Shown here: positions 1 to 7,842 of the stretch, in pieces
Position numbering within the stretch: the first letter of the stretch is position 1
How the letters are laid out: each line of letters opens with the position of its first letter
Assembly: GCA_030141585.1 (NCBI GenBank)
Contig: JAQIFP010000057.1
Location: forward strand, 89,781 to 102,373
DNA from: Ophryocystis elektroscirrha
Taxonomy: Eukaryota > Apicomplexa > Conoidasida > Neogregarinorida > Ophryocystidae
Direction of reading: 5' to 3'
Length of the DNA: 12,593 nucleotides
Program-made: the position numbers and the translations under genes
Notes under the pieces: generated by a model
What the model was told of the DNA's origin: nothing
Seen by the model: only the letters and a program-made list of their open reading frames with translations
The model's database searches: none

Positions 1-228
1 TCTATAAATGCTTCTATAAATGCTTCTATAAATGCTTCTATAAATGCTTCTATAAATGCTTCTATAAATGCTTCTATAAATGCTTCTATAAATGCTTCTA
101 TAAATGCTTCTATAAATGCTTCTATAAATGCTTCTATAAGTGCTTCTATAAATGCTTCTATAAATGCTTCTATAAATGCTTCTATAAGTGCTTCTATAAA
201 TGCTTCTATAAATGCTTCTACAATTGCT
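1..228. repeat. 12-bp minisatellite, 19 units
   Basis: Head-to-tail copies of TCTATAAATGCT run from the window edge to 228, and the array probably continues to the left. Two units (133-144 and 181-192) carry the same A-to-G change, and the last unit (217-228) is diverged. The period is a multiple of three, so four of six frames stay open: Ser-Ile-Asn-Ala or Tyr-Lys-Cys-Phe on plus, Ser-Ile-Tyr-Arg or Ala-Phe-Ile-Glu on minus. The Ser-Ile-Tyr-Arg frame is continuous with the last AKTIP-like exon. The Ser-Ile-Asn-Ala frame ends at a TAA at 241-243. Confidence 0.97.
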
Positions 229-240
229 TTTATAGAAGCA
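213..240. repeat. Inverted terminal unit of the minisatellite
   Basis: Bases 229-240 (TTTATAGAAGCA) are the exact reverse complement of one repeat register, TGCTTCTATAAA. With the adjacent diverged unit they can form an 8-bp stem (213-220 with 233-240) and a 12-nt loop, or a 12-bp stem with any earlier unit. This marks the array boundary. Confidence 0.8.
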
Positions 241-1195
241 TAAAAATAGTGATTTTTTTACTTGTTTGGATTGCATGGGTTCATTAGAGGGTTCCAGATT
301 AAGACAGGAAAAAAAATCAATAACAAGGTGCGAAACAGTATCAAAATTGCAGTTTTCTTTAATGCAGGCCTTTATAAAGGTTTGAAGCAAAGAAAAGTCT
401 TACTTTTATATCTAAATCGATTTTGTTAAGAAAATTGAAAGGTCTTTTAATGAACCTATTGAAATTTAAAACATTCATAGCTTGGTTACATATCCTTAGC
501 TTCACGGTTCAGACATGGCTCAATTTTAAATATATTCTCATCATAAAATATTTGTTTGATGTAATTTAAGATATGCAAAGATGAATTGTGATCTGGGTGC
601 CATTCACAGTATTCTTCCTAGATGCATATTATACAATTATTCATAAATTATTATTAAATATATATTCACTATGAAATACTTTTTTTTTTTTTTTTTTAGT
701 TTTGATCTATACTTTTGCATCTATACAAACTTTTACAAGCAAATATAATATAGTAATATTCCTACATAAAGTAAAAGTTCTCCAGAATTCGGATTAACTA
801 AAGGATGGAAAGGCATGGGTTCTATGAATTGAATAGTGGGAGGAATCTTGGGATATTTTTGTGAGAATTTAAGCTTGAATCTGAAATGGGAGCCTCTGTA
901 CCAACCCTGCCTTATAAAAATAAGACCGTTCCATTCTATAGATATAAAATAAAAAAAAAAAAAAAGTACCGTGCACATCTTTAACATTCATCAATATATA
1001 CATACCAGACGGAAACGCTCTTTTTAAAGCTAAACTATTGCTTAATTATATCAAAATGCGTATTTACTACTCAGCCGCCAATGAATAATTTGATAGTAAC
1101 TTTTGATAACTTTTGTTACTTGTTTCACTTAGTGTATGACTTAAAAACTTGGCAGGTATTGGAACATTAAACCAAGAGTCTTGTTTGTTTGACAT
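218..1195 (-). CDS. AKTIP/FTS-like inactive UBC-fold protein
   Basis: Predicted exons on the minus strand: 1195-1071, 1034-970, 935-766, 617-490, 455-404, 369-262 and 226-218, all in phase, giving 218 aa. Introns are 36, 34, 148, 34, 34 and 35 nt. The core is a UBC fold: PSGMYI (50-55), WNGLIFIRQGWY (65-76), YPKIPP (91-96) and FHPLVNP.SGEL (106-117). It continues through W126-HPDHN, an IFY helix (143-145) and LNREA (156-160). This spacing matches animal AKTIP (FTS), the partner of Hook and FHIP proteins in dynein-linked vesicle transport. No cysteine lies where an E2 carries its catalytic one, as in AKTIP, so it is probably not an enzyme. The ATG choice follows from the first exon being in phase with the AKTIP-like YSLAAD segment. 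The C-terminus is uncertain: leaving the fifth intron unspliced gives a stop at 359 (194 aa), and skipping the last intron leaves the frame open into the minisatellite. Confidence 0.82.
680..697. repeat. T18 homopolymer
   Basis: Eighteen T residues on plus (A18 on minus), followed by AG on plus. The tract lies inside the 148-nt third intron (765-618) of the minus-strand AKTIP-like gene. The plus-strand look of a polypyrimidine acceptor has no coding exon after it. Confidence 0.9.
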
Positions 1196-1539
1196 TATAT
1201 AGGTATTTTTTTTTTTTTTCTAAAATATGTTTTTTTTTTAAGAAATTACCACAATTCATGCACCATAATTAAATCGTTTTAACATAATAATTTCATGCAT
1301 ACATATATTGAATATTTTTTTATTAAGAAAGTATTAATATTAAGCCGATTATAATTCAAATCATTACTTAACAATTCTAATGTATTTAAATATTTGAAAA
1401 TGTATATATTTAAAACGTTTAACAAATGTGTTTGTGATCAAGACTGTTTACAATAAAACTTATAATTATAAAACTTAAAATATTTATTAAATATACTAAT
1501 GAAATTGTATATAAAGAAAGAATTCTGTTAACAGGATAT
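1196..1539. promoter_or_regulatory. Divergent intergenic region, probable shared promoter
   Basis: These 344 bp separate the divergent start codons of the AKTIP-like gene (minus) and the Rrp5 C-terminal gene (plus), so both promoters should lie here. T14 (1206-1219) and T10 (1230-1239) tracts sit near the minus-strand start. TTAACAG at 1528-1534 resembles a splice acceptor just ahead of the plus-strand ATG and could end a 5' UTR intron or mark an unseen upstream exon. I see no defined core-promoter motif. The promoter role is inferred from layout only. Confidence 0.45.
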
Positions 1540-4088
1540 ATGAGTACTACGGAAAAAAAAAAAAAAAAAAGAGAAGAAAACGCCGCTCTTAGTAATAATG
1601 GAAAATCAAAAAAGTCCAAAAAAAATGCATCGTAAGTTACTTAAAAATAAAAAAAAAATTTAGTAAGGAAGTTTTTATGGATGACTTGATTCAAAAATGG
1701 AATGAGTCTTTAAATGTATCCTCTTTTCCCTCTGAACATTTATTTGAAGCTGAAGTTCCTCCAAGTAACAAATAAGCGCATGAATAGTCTAAATATAGTT
1801 TATTAATTAATATAAGTAAATTATTCAAAATAATAATATTTAATAAAAAAAAAATAGAAAATTGCACTTTTTACACAATAAATTCCTTTTTTTTTATATT
1901 ATATATAAAGTTATTGAAAAAGATGTTTATACAATTCATTACTTTGCTTAAAGAGTATATATATATAAGGTTTTGATGATATAGTTACGTGAAATTTAAA
2001 TACTCTGTAATATGGCATTACTGTATTAGCGCACTTTGAGGAAGAAATACAGTCGGATGACGATTTATCAAAAACAGCCAATTTAAAGAAACGCCACAAA
2101 AGATTAACTATTCAAGAAAAAGTAAGCACTTTTAATTACTTAATTTTGTTAGCGTCGAAAAGAGAAAGAATTACGTACCAAAGAACTTGAAGAATCGGAA
2201 TTAGATTGTCCAGTTTTAGAGACTCCCGAAGATTTCGAGCGACAAAGTTTAACTTTAGGACATACTTCATTGTTTTGGATACGGTATATTAATTATTTAA
2301 CATAACAGGATATAACAGTTATATGGCATATCATGTCAAGTTGAAGGATTTTATACGTGTTCGTCAAATAGCGGAACGAGCTGTCAGTTCTCTCGCAGAG
2401 GAAAACGATACAGAGCGATTAGACATCTGGATGGCATATATGAACTTTGAAGCCATTTTTGGATCGAGTGAATCCCTTGAAGAAGTTTTTAAACGAGCCC
2501 TCAAATCCTGTTTTCCTAAGAAAGTTTACTATCGCTATACCTTTGTTCACAAAAAATTCAAAACCCGTGAATCTACTATAGAATGTTGTAAAATGTGCGT
2601 AAAAAAATATCCGGAATCTAAAAAAGTAATTTATATATAGGCAATTAAATTAATTATATACATACATACATATATATATATACATATATTTATATAATAT
2701 TTATAATAGAAATAATAATAATAAAAATAATAATAATAAAAATAATAATAAAAAAAATAATAAAAATAATAATAATAATAATAAAAATAAATTTGTGACA
2801 TCTATTGTAATAAATAATCAATTTATTTTCTTAAAATATCATATATTCGTTTTTACTGCACACAATACTAAAACCATTTCTGCGTGGAAATATTATTGCT
2901 TCATTCCCACGTATAGTCTATTATTCATTCTAGTGTAGATATAGATTACCAAGTATTCGTTTACTTTCACGAATACTGCATAATAACCTTTGTAAAAATT
3001 CGACTGAACCGTGTTTGTAGATGTTGAATTTTTTTGCAGATGTGGCTTCAATATCTAAGAATTTTATATGAAATGCCAGAAAAACCAGAAACTCATGAAG
3101 CTGAAGTTACAGCTGTTTTAAATAATGCTCTAAAATGTCTTCCCAAACATAAAAAAATTCATATAGAAGCAGCAGTTGCACGGTTCGAGTTCCAATCAGG
3201 TTCAATAGAAAGGTTAGCTTTAACACACATTTATAATCATATTAATTGGTGATTGTCTATAAATTATAGAATGTACAAAACTCCTTTACTACTAAAACTA
3301 TTGACTTATAAATAATAGAGCTTTTCTAAGATATGAATCTGTAATATTTGAGCTCTATAACCTACAAAAAATTAAAGTCATTAATTTAAGACTAAACATT
3401 GGTTTATTGTTCATATAAAAATAATTATTTTGCTGAGATAGAATACTTTGAACAACAGAGAAATTTGTACTTACGGACTATTAATATAACCATATACCTT
3501 CTTTGAGGTCTGCTTCATACTTGTTTTATATGAACATGTATATGTAGTTTAATGTATATATAAATATATTTTATCGTATATATGTGTATATTTGAATTTT
3601 ATTGATTTGTAATAATTTCTAAAACATTGCTTATATATTAGACCTAATTAGTACTAGTAATAGTAATGTAATTTTTTTTATATACGATATTAAATCTCTA
3701 TAAATTGTTACTTTTGATTCCCATGCAGAGGAAGGAGTCATTTTGAGAATCTTGTCGCTGCGTATCCTAAGAAAACAGATATTTGGGGTCAATATTTAGA
3801 CGCTATTTTTAAAGCTGTAAAGAATGAATTACTGAGGTACTTTTTCTTCAATATATTTGTTGTTAATAGTGTGTCTACTGCACGTATTATATTCATGAAA
3901 CCTCTTGGTATGATGATTTTCAAACCACGTCAAATGAAATATTTTTTCACAAGGTAGTTATTAAATATTTTTTAGCTAGTCATAGATGTCTTCAATTTGA
4001 AAAAGCCTTCGGAACTAACACTACCGTTGAAAATATACAAAATAGAGCAAAAGAATATGTAAATTCTTTAATTCACAAAAATAAATAA
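1540..4088 (+). CDS. Rrp5/PDCD11 C-terminal HAT-TPR protein without S1 domains
   Basis: Nine predicted exons, all in phase: 1540-1631, 1664-1764, 2030-2121, 2153-2283, 2319-2625, 3040-3212, 3729-3836, 3870-3953 and 3986-4088, giving 396 aa. Introns are 32, 265, 31, 35, 414, 516, 33 and 32 nt. The N-terminus is Lys-rich (K6-K10, KSKKSKK at 22-28), like a nucleolar signal, followed by an acidic stretch and a charged helix (RRKEKELRTKELEESE, 96-111). HAT/TPR repeats fill about 115-370: PEDFE, WIRYMAYHVKLKD, VRQIAERAV, WMAYMNFE, PKKTDIWGQYLD, QMKYFFTRCLQFEKAFGT. Order and spacing follow human PDCD11 from its DDFDRLV region to the C-terminus. In Rrp5 this part is needed for 18S rRNA processing and the 12 N-terminal S1 domains for 5.8S. 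Here only 344 bp precede the ATG, leaving no room for S1 exons unless they lie beyond or around the neighbouring gene. AATAAA overlaps the stop codon. Confidence 0.85.
1553..1570 (+). repeat. A18 tract inside coding exon 1
   Basis: Eighteen A residues follow GG in the first exon of the Rrp5-like gene and encode Lys6-Lys9 and the flanking codon bases. A one-base length error would destroy the frame, so this is the weakest point of that gene model. The frame as given stays open through a basic segment to a GTAAG donor, which supports the stated length. Confidence 0.9.
2709..2791. repeat. AAT-rich low-complexity tract in a 414-nt intron
   Basis: Imperfect AAT/AAAAAT triplet repeats lie within the fifth intron of the Rrp5-like gene (2626-3039), just after a (TA)-rich stretch. 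The rest of that intron is A+T-rich with no exon I can support. Confidence 0.85.
3213..3728 (+). other. 516-nt intron of the Rrp5-like gene
   Basis: The intron is bounded by GTTAGC and an ATGCAG acceptor. It joins codon AG|A (Arg299) in frame with the next HAT exon. The inside is A+T-rich, with (TA) runs near 3537-3590, and I see no alternative exon or RNA gene. Confidence 0.7.
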
Positions 4089-4300
4089 TTTTTTTCTATA
4101 TTATGAACGGGAGTACACATATCGTCTACGTGAATGAAAATTTATTTTTTTTTCGTTTTCTATATATTAAATTGTCTAAAGTGTCAAAATGAAGCCAATG
4201 TTATAAAAAACAATAATAGTCTTCGAAAAGGTGTATTGATAAGTAAAAGTATGTTTTTATCACACGGTTATGTATATCACTGAAACCTTTAACTAATATC
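4089..4300. other. Short intergenic region between two plus-strand genes
   Basis: About 210 bp between the Rrp5-like stop and the first usable ATG of the LNR gene. It should hold the end of one transcript and the promoter or a hidden first exon of the next. TTAACTAAT (4288-4296) followed by GAATTCAG (4303-4310) looks like a branch point and acceptor, so the first LNR exon might really start at 4311 with an undetected upstream exon. No short upstream exon gave a convincing signal peptide. Confidence 0.4.
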
Positions 4301-5324
4301 ATGAATTCAGTTAAGAAACAAGTCGAAACATGTTCAAAAACTTGTGTTCCAAGCTGGCTTGCTGACGGTTGGTGTGATACTGCCTGTAATACAGACGTTT
4401 GTAAGTTCGATGGAGGAGATTGTAAAGGTATAATAAAACTATTAGCGCTGCAGATATGGATATTTTATTTTTTTATTTATGCATATGTATGTTCAAGTAT
4501 ACTAATATATTAATCAATATATCTATCTTTATATTTATACATGTTCATATTTGTTCAAGACTATATAAATACGTTGTCTGTGTGTACCCTTAATTGCTAT
4601 AATATATCAAATCTATAAATTATTAACTTATAGCTACAAATATGTATAATTATGCATATATAACTGTATGGTTGCTTTAAGGTGTATACAAACAAGTCTT
4701 ATAATAATTTGTAAATGTTCAATACTAGTAATGTATACATATAAATATAATTCATGTCACTTCACATAATTTTATAATCATTATATGATATAATAATTAT
4801 AAAATTAGAATATATAACTATATGATATTATATAATATATATTATTATATTATTTAATAATATATTATTATTTAGTAATATTATATGATATATTATGGAG
4901 TAATACTTCAAAATATGGTTGAATACGTATTACTTTTTTGTACATATAAAAACCTTCAGGTTGGTGTTCTCCTGATTGTAAGAGTTCATGGCTTGGTGAC
5001 TCTTATTGTGATATACATTGTTTTAATGAGGCCTGTGAATTCGATAAAGAAGATTGTAAGGATATATTTCCAGGTAAGCTCTTAATAGTAACAAGTGAAG
5101 TATCTTACTCCAATTGAAATATATAAAAATTAATAATTTTGCAATAATATTTAACGCAATGATATTAAAATTATATAATTTTCCCGTAACAGTGTAAATA
5201 ATTCTATATAATTATTATATGTATTATTTACAAGCAAATACTAAATTATTCATATAGGTAGATATATAGGAGTTTTAAGCAACGTATATGTTCATTATAT
5301 GAACCTTAAGATTCTATTATTGTT

Positions 5325-5360
<36 letters not shown>

Positions 5361-6595
5361 GTTTAGAATTTGTAAAAGTGATTTTTAAATGCTTTGTGCT
5401 TATTTTATGTTACTTAATAATCGATTATTGTCCTTAGTATATTACAGTGTGATTGATTGTTGCTGTTTTGCAGAGAATAAAAATTACTTTCCTCGAAATA
5501 ATAAGTTTGATTATTCGAATTGCCCATGTGATAAAAAGTTAATTAAAAACAGTAGCTGCAATGCTGAGTGTAACGTAAAAGAGTGTGATTTTGATGGCGG
5601 AGATTGTGATTGTAAACTTATGTGTATATATATGTAACTTTCAGTTTTCTGTAACTCATTATGTCCCAAATCATGGCTGGGAGATGGTGAATGCGATTAC
5701 AACTGCAAAACAAAAGAGTGTTATTTTGATAAAGGTGACTGTGCTCAATGTAATGAAACCTGCGAGCCCGGAATGATTGGCAATGGCATTTGTGACTTAG
5801 ATTGTAATAATAAAGAGTGCGACTATGATATGGGTGACTGTCAAAATATCTGCTGGGCTGCTCCTAAAATTGACTACTTTTTGGAGCCCTTCACTTTCCC
5901 TCACTGTAGGAATGAATGGAAAGGCGATGGTCATTGTGATTGTTTTTGTAACAATTCATTTTGTAATATGGATTTCGGAGATTGCACAAACTACGATTGC
6001 ACAGGTAATGTCTCTGTAAATGAGTAACAACAAAAAACTTACTATGATAATGAATAAATCAATTCATCTCATATACACCACTTAGTATACAACACTACTA
6101 TTATTATTTATTTATTATTTATTTGTATTATAGTTAATAATTAAGTAAAATTTCCACACATTTGCATAATTTTTTAGCTCATTTACACAATAATAATTTT
6201 ATCTATAATCTCATGTTATCGATATCATTTACAAATTGATTCACAATAATATAAAATTATTAGAAAATCTATAATAAAATATTGTTGTTTTAAAGATAAT
6301 CAATTTGGCGTGAGAAAGGATTAATATATCAATAATTTATAATATAGATAATATATATATATATATATATATATATAACATATATTGAAATGTATAAATA
6401 TAACGCTTATATATTTATAATATCCAATTAACTAAATATTCCAAGTTATAAAGCTTATTTATTTAATATGTAATACCAATTTTTATATGTTTTTTAAACT
6501 GAAAACTGATGAGCTAATTTTGTTTTTTTTTAGATGAATATGAAAGGTTAAATATTTATTACCAAAGATTTAATTTAACGTTTAAAACATTCTAA
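4301..6595 (+). CDS. Six-module LNR (Lin-12/Notch repeat) protein
   Basis: Predicted exons 4301-4427, 4960-5073, 5474-5611, 5645-6004 and 6534-6595 give 266 aa. Introns are 532, 400, 33 and 529 nt, all phase 1. Six Cys-rich LNR modules are visible at about residues 11-41, 45-75, 97-125, 129-159, 162-192 and 196-240. Each has the C-D-x2-C-N-x3-C-x-[FY]-D-x-G-D-C type core that binds calcium in Notch; for example CDTACNTDVCKFDGGDC in the first. Module 3 has a shortened start and module 6 a long insertion between its first two cysteines. The protein ends in a 20-residue tail rich in Tyr, Asn and Phe, without a membrane helix. LNRs normally fold in the secretory pathway, yet the ATG at 4301 gives no signal peptide, so the N-terminus is probably incomplete. 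No other domain is seen, so it is not Notch itself. The function is unknown. Confidence 0.82.
4768..4806. repeat. 17-bp inverted repeat in LNR intron 1
   Basis: AATTTTATAATCATTAT (4768-4784) faces ATAATAATTATAAAATT (4790-4806) across a 5-nt loop, with a single mismatch. It lies in a 532-nt A+T-rich intron (4428-4959) otherwise made of TA/TTA-rich sequence (4840-4890). In DNA this A+T-rich such hairpins can arise by chance. Confidence 0.6.
5327..5355. repeat. (TA)n microsatellite in LNR intron 2
   Basis: An uninterrupted 29-nt TA tract in the intron 5074-5473. The rest of this 400-nt intron is A+T-rich with no supported exon, and ends at the TTTTGCAG acceptor. Confidence 0.9.
6351..6377. repeat. 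(AT)n microsatellite in LNR intron 4
   Basis: A 27-nt AT tract in the 529-nt last intron (6005-6533), which ends with a clear polypyrimidine acceptor, GTTTTTTTTTAG. No other feature is seen in the intron. Confidence 0.9.
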
Positions 6596-6691
6596 AAGTA
6601 GATACACTTGATATAAAAAAGAAATCACACACAAGTGCTGATTTTTCTAAAAAAGTTTAACAAATACATAAAAAAGTTTAACTGTTGAGGC
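6596..6691. other. Convergent 3' ends
   Basis: Only 96 bp separate the stop of the plus-strand LNR gene from the stop of the minus-strand transporter, so their 3' UTRs probably overlap. Two AAAAAAGTTTAAC-like copies (near 6651 and 6671) are 20 bp apart. No clear AATAAA is seen for either gene. Confidence 0.5.
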
Positions 6692-7784
6692 TTAAGTGTT
6701 GATTATTGGTTTTACAACACTAAGGGATCGGTTTTCAGCTCTTCGTAAATGCTCCTCTGTTGCATTGTCTTGGGGTAAAATCATACTGAATGAAATTCCG
6801 ATAAACGCAACTACTCCACAACAGATAAGCAGCCAACCCATACCAGCGCCTTTTAGAAGGAATGGAAAACAACCTGTACCAAGCATTCCTCCTAATTTGC
6901 CCATAGCAGCCGAAAAGCCATGGCAAGTGGCTCTAACCAATGTTGGATATAATTGCGTGGGTAAAATAAAAGTAGTTGTATTTGGTCCAAAGTTGGAAGC
7001 GAGAAAGGTAGAGCCAAATAATAACAGCTGCACAATATCGTTGCGGAAATTTAATAATTCTGTTAATCCCAGCGCTATAAATACTACTCCGATAGCAACA
7101 AAACCGTAAATCTGCAATTTACGGGTTCCCGTCAAATGTATGAAAAAAATTGACAATATATAACCTGGTATGGCTATCAATGCGATTAATACACCAAACT
7201 TTGCTTGTAAAATAACATAATCCACAGAATCTGCTACAGAATTTTTTGATCCTTGTGGAAACCAAGTTTCAATTATTGCTGACTTAAAACTTCCTGTTCC
7301 ATATAACGTAACGTCAATTAGAAACCAAGTAACAGAACTGGCCAAAAGCATTGTTTTATTTTGCTTTAATACATCTAACACATAACGCAAGTGGCGTGCA
7401 AATCCAGCCCAAGTCGGTTTTGCAGTTTCAAAATTGACTTCAGAAGCTGATTTGATTTCCACGTTTAAAGGCAATGATTCTCTTTGATCTCTTCGTAATA
7501 ATTTATTCGTAAATGTTCTGTATAGAGAGAGTTTCACACTTTTTTCTTCTTCTCTGGGTTTTGGAGGATTAGGTATTTTATGGTTACGAGTTTGGTTATT
7601 TGGGGTAAAGATACTCATGAATTTATCGTCTAAAAACAAGAACAAACACAATAAGATGATGAATTTAATATTATATTCTTCTATAAGTCAAAACCATGGC
7701 TCTTTGCTTATAGGTATTTCTAAGTTCTTATAAACTATACTCCAAGTACTAATATATATACTTCCTAAAATATAAGAACGGTTG

Positions 7785-7842
<58 letters not shown>

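Noticed and set aside
1..228. Possible CRISPR-like array
   Set aside because: Units are 12 bp and directly abutting with no spacers, in a eukaryotic intron-bearing context; it is a minisatellite.
1419..1619. Minus-strand Phe/Leu-rich frame
   Set aside because: It is mostly the complement of the A18 tract and flanking A+T-rich sequence, antisense to exon 1 of the Rrp5-like gene.
5585..6019. Alternative plus-strand frames over the LNR exons
   Set aside because: They overlap the Cys-rich frame with conserved LNR spacing and carry no motif of their own.
4301..6595. Notch receptor
   Set aside because: There are LNR modules but no EGF repeats, transmembrane helix or ankyrin repeats, and the gene ends cleanly after a short tail.
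6696..7109. Plus-strand open frame of 137 codons
   Set aside because: It is antisense to the last exon of the phosphate transporter, which has clear PHO84 motifs and membrane helices.
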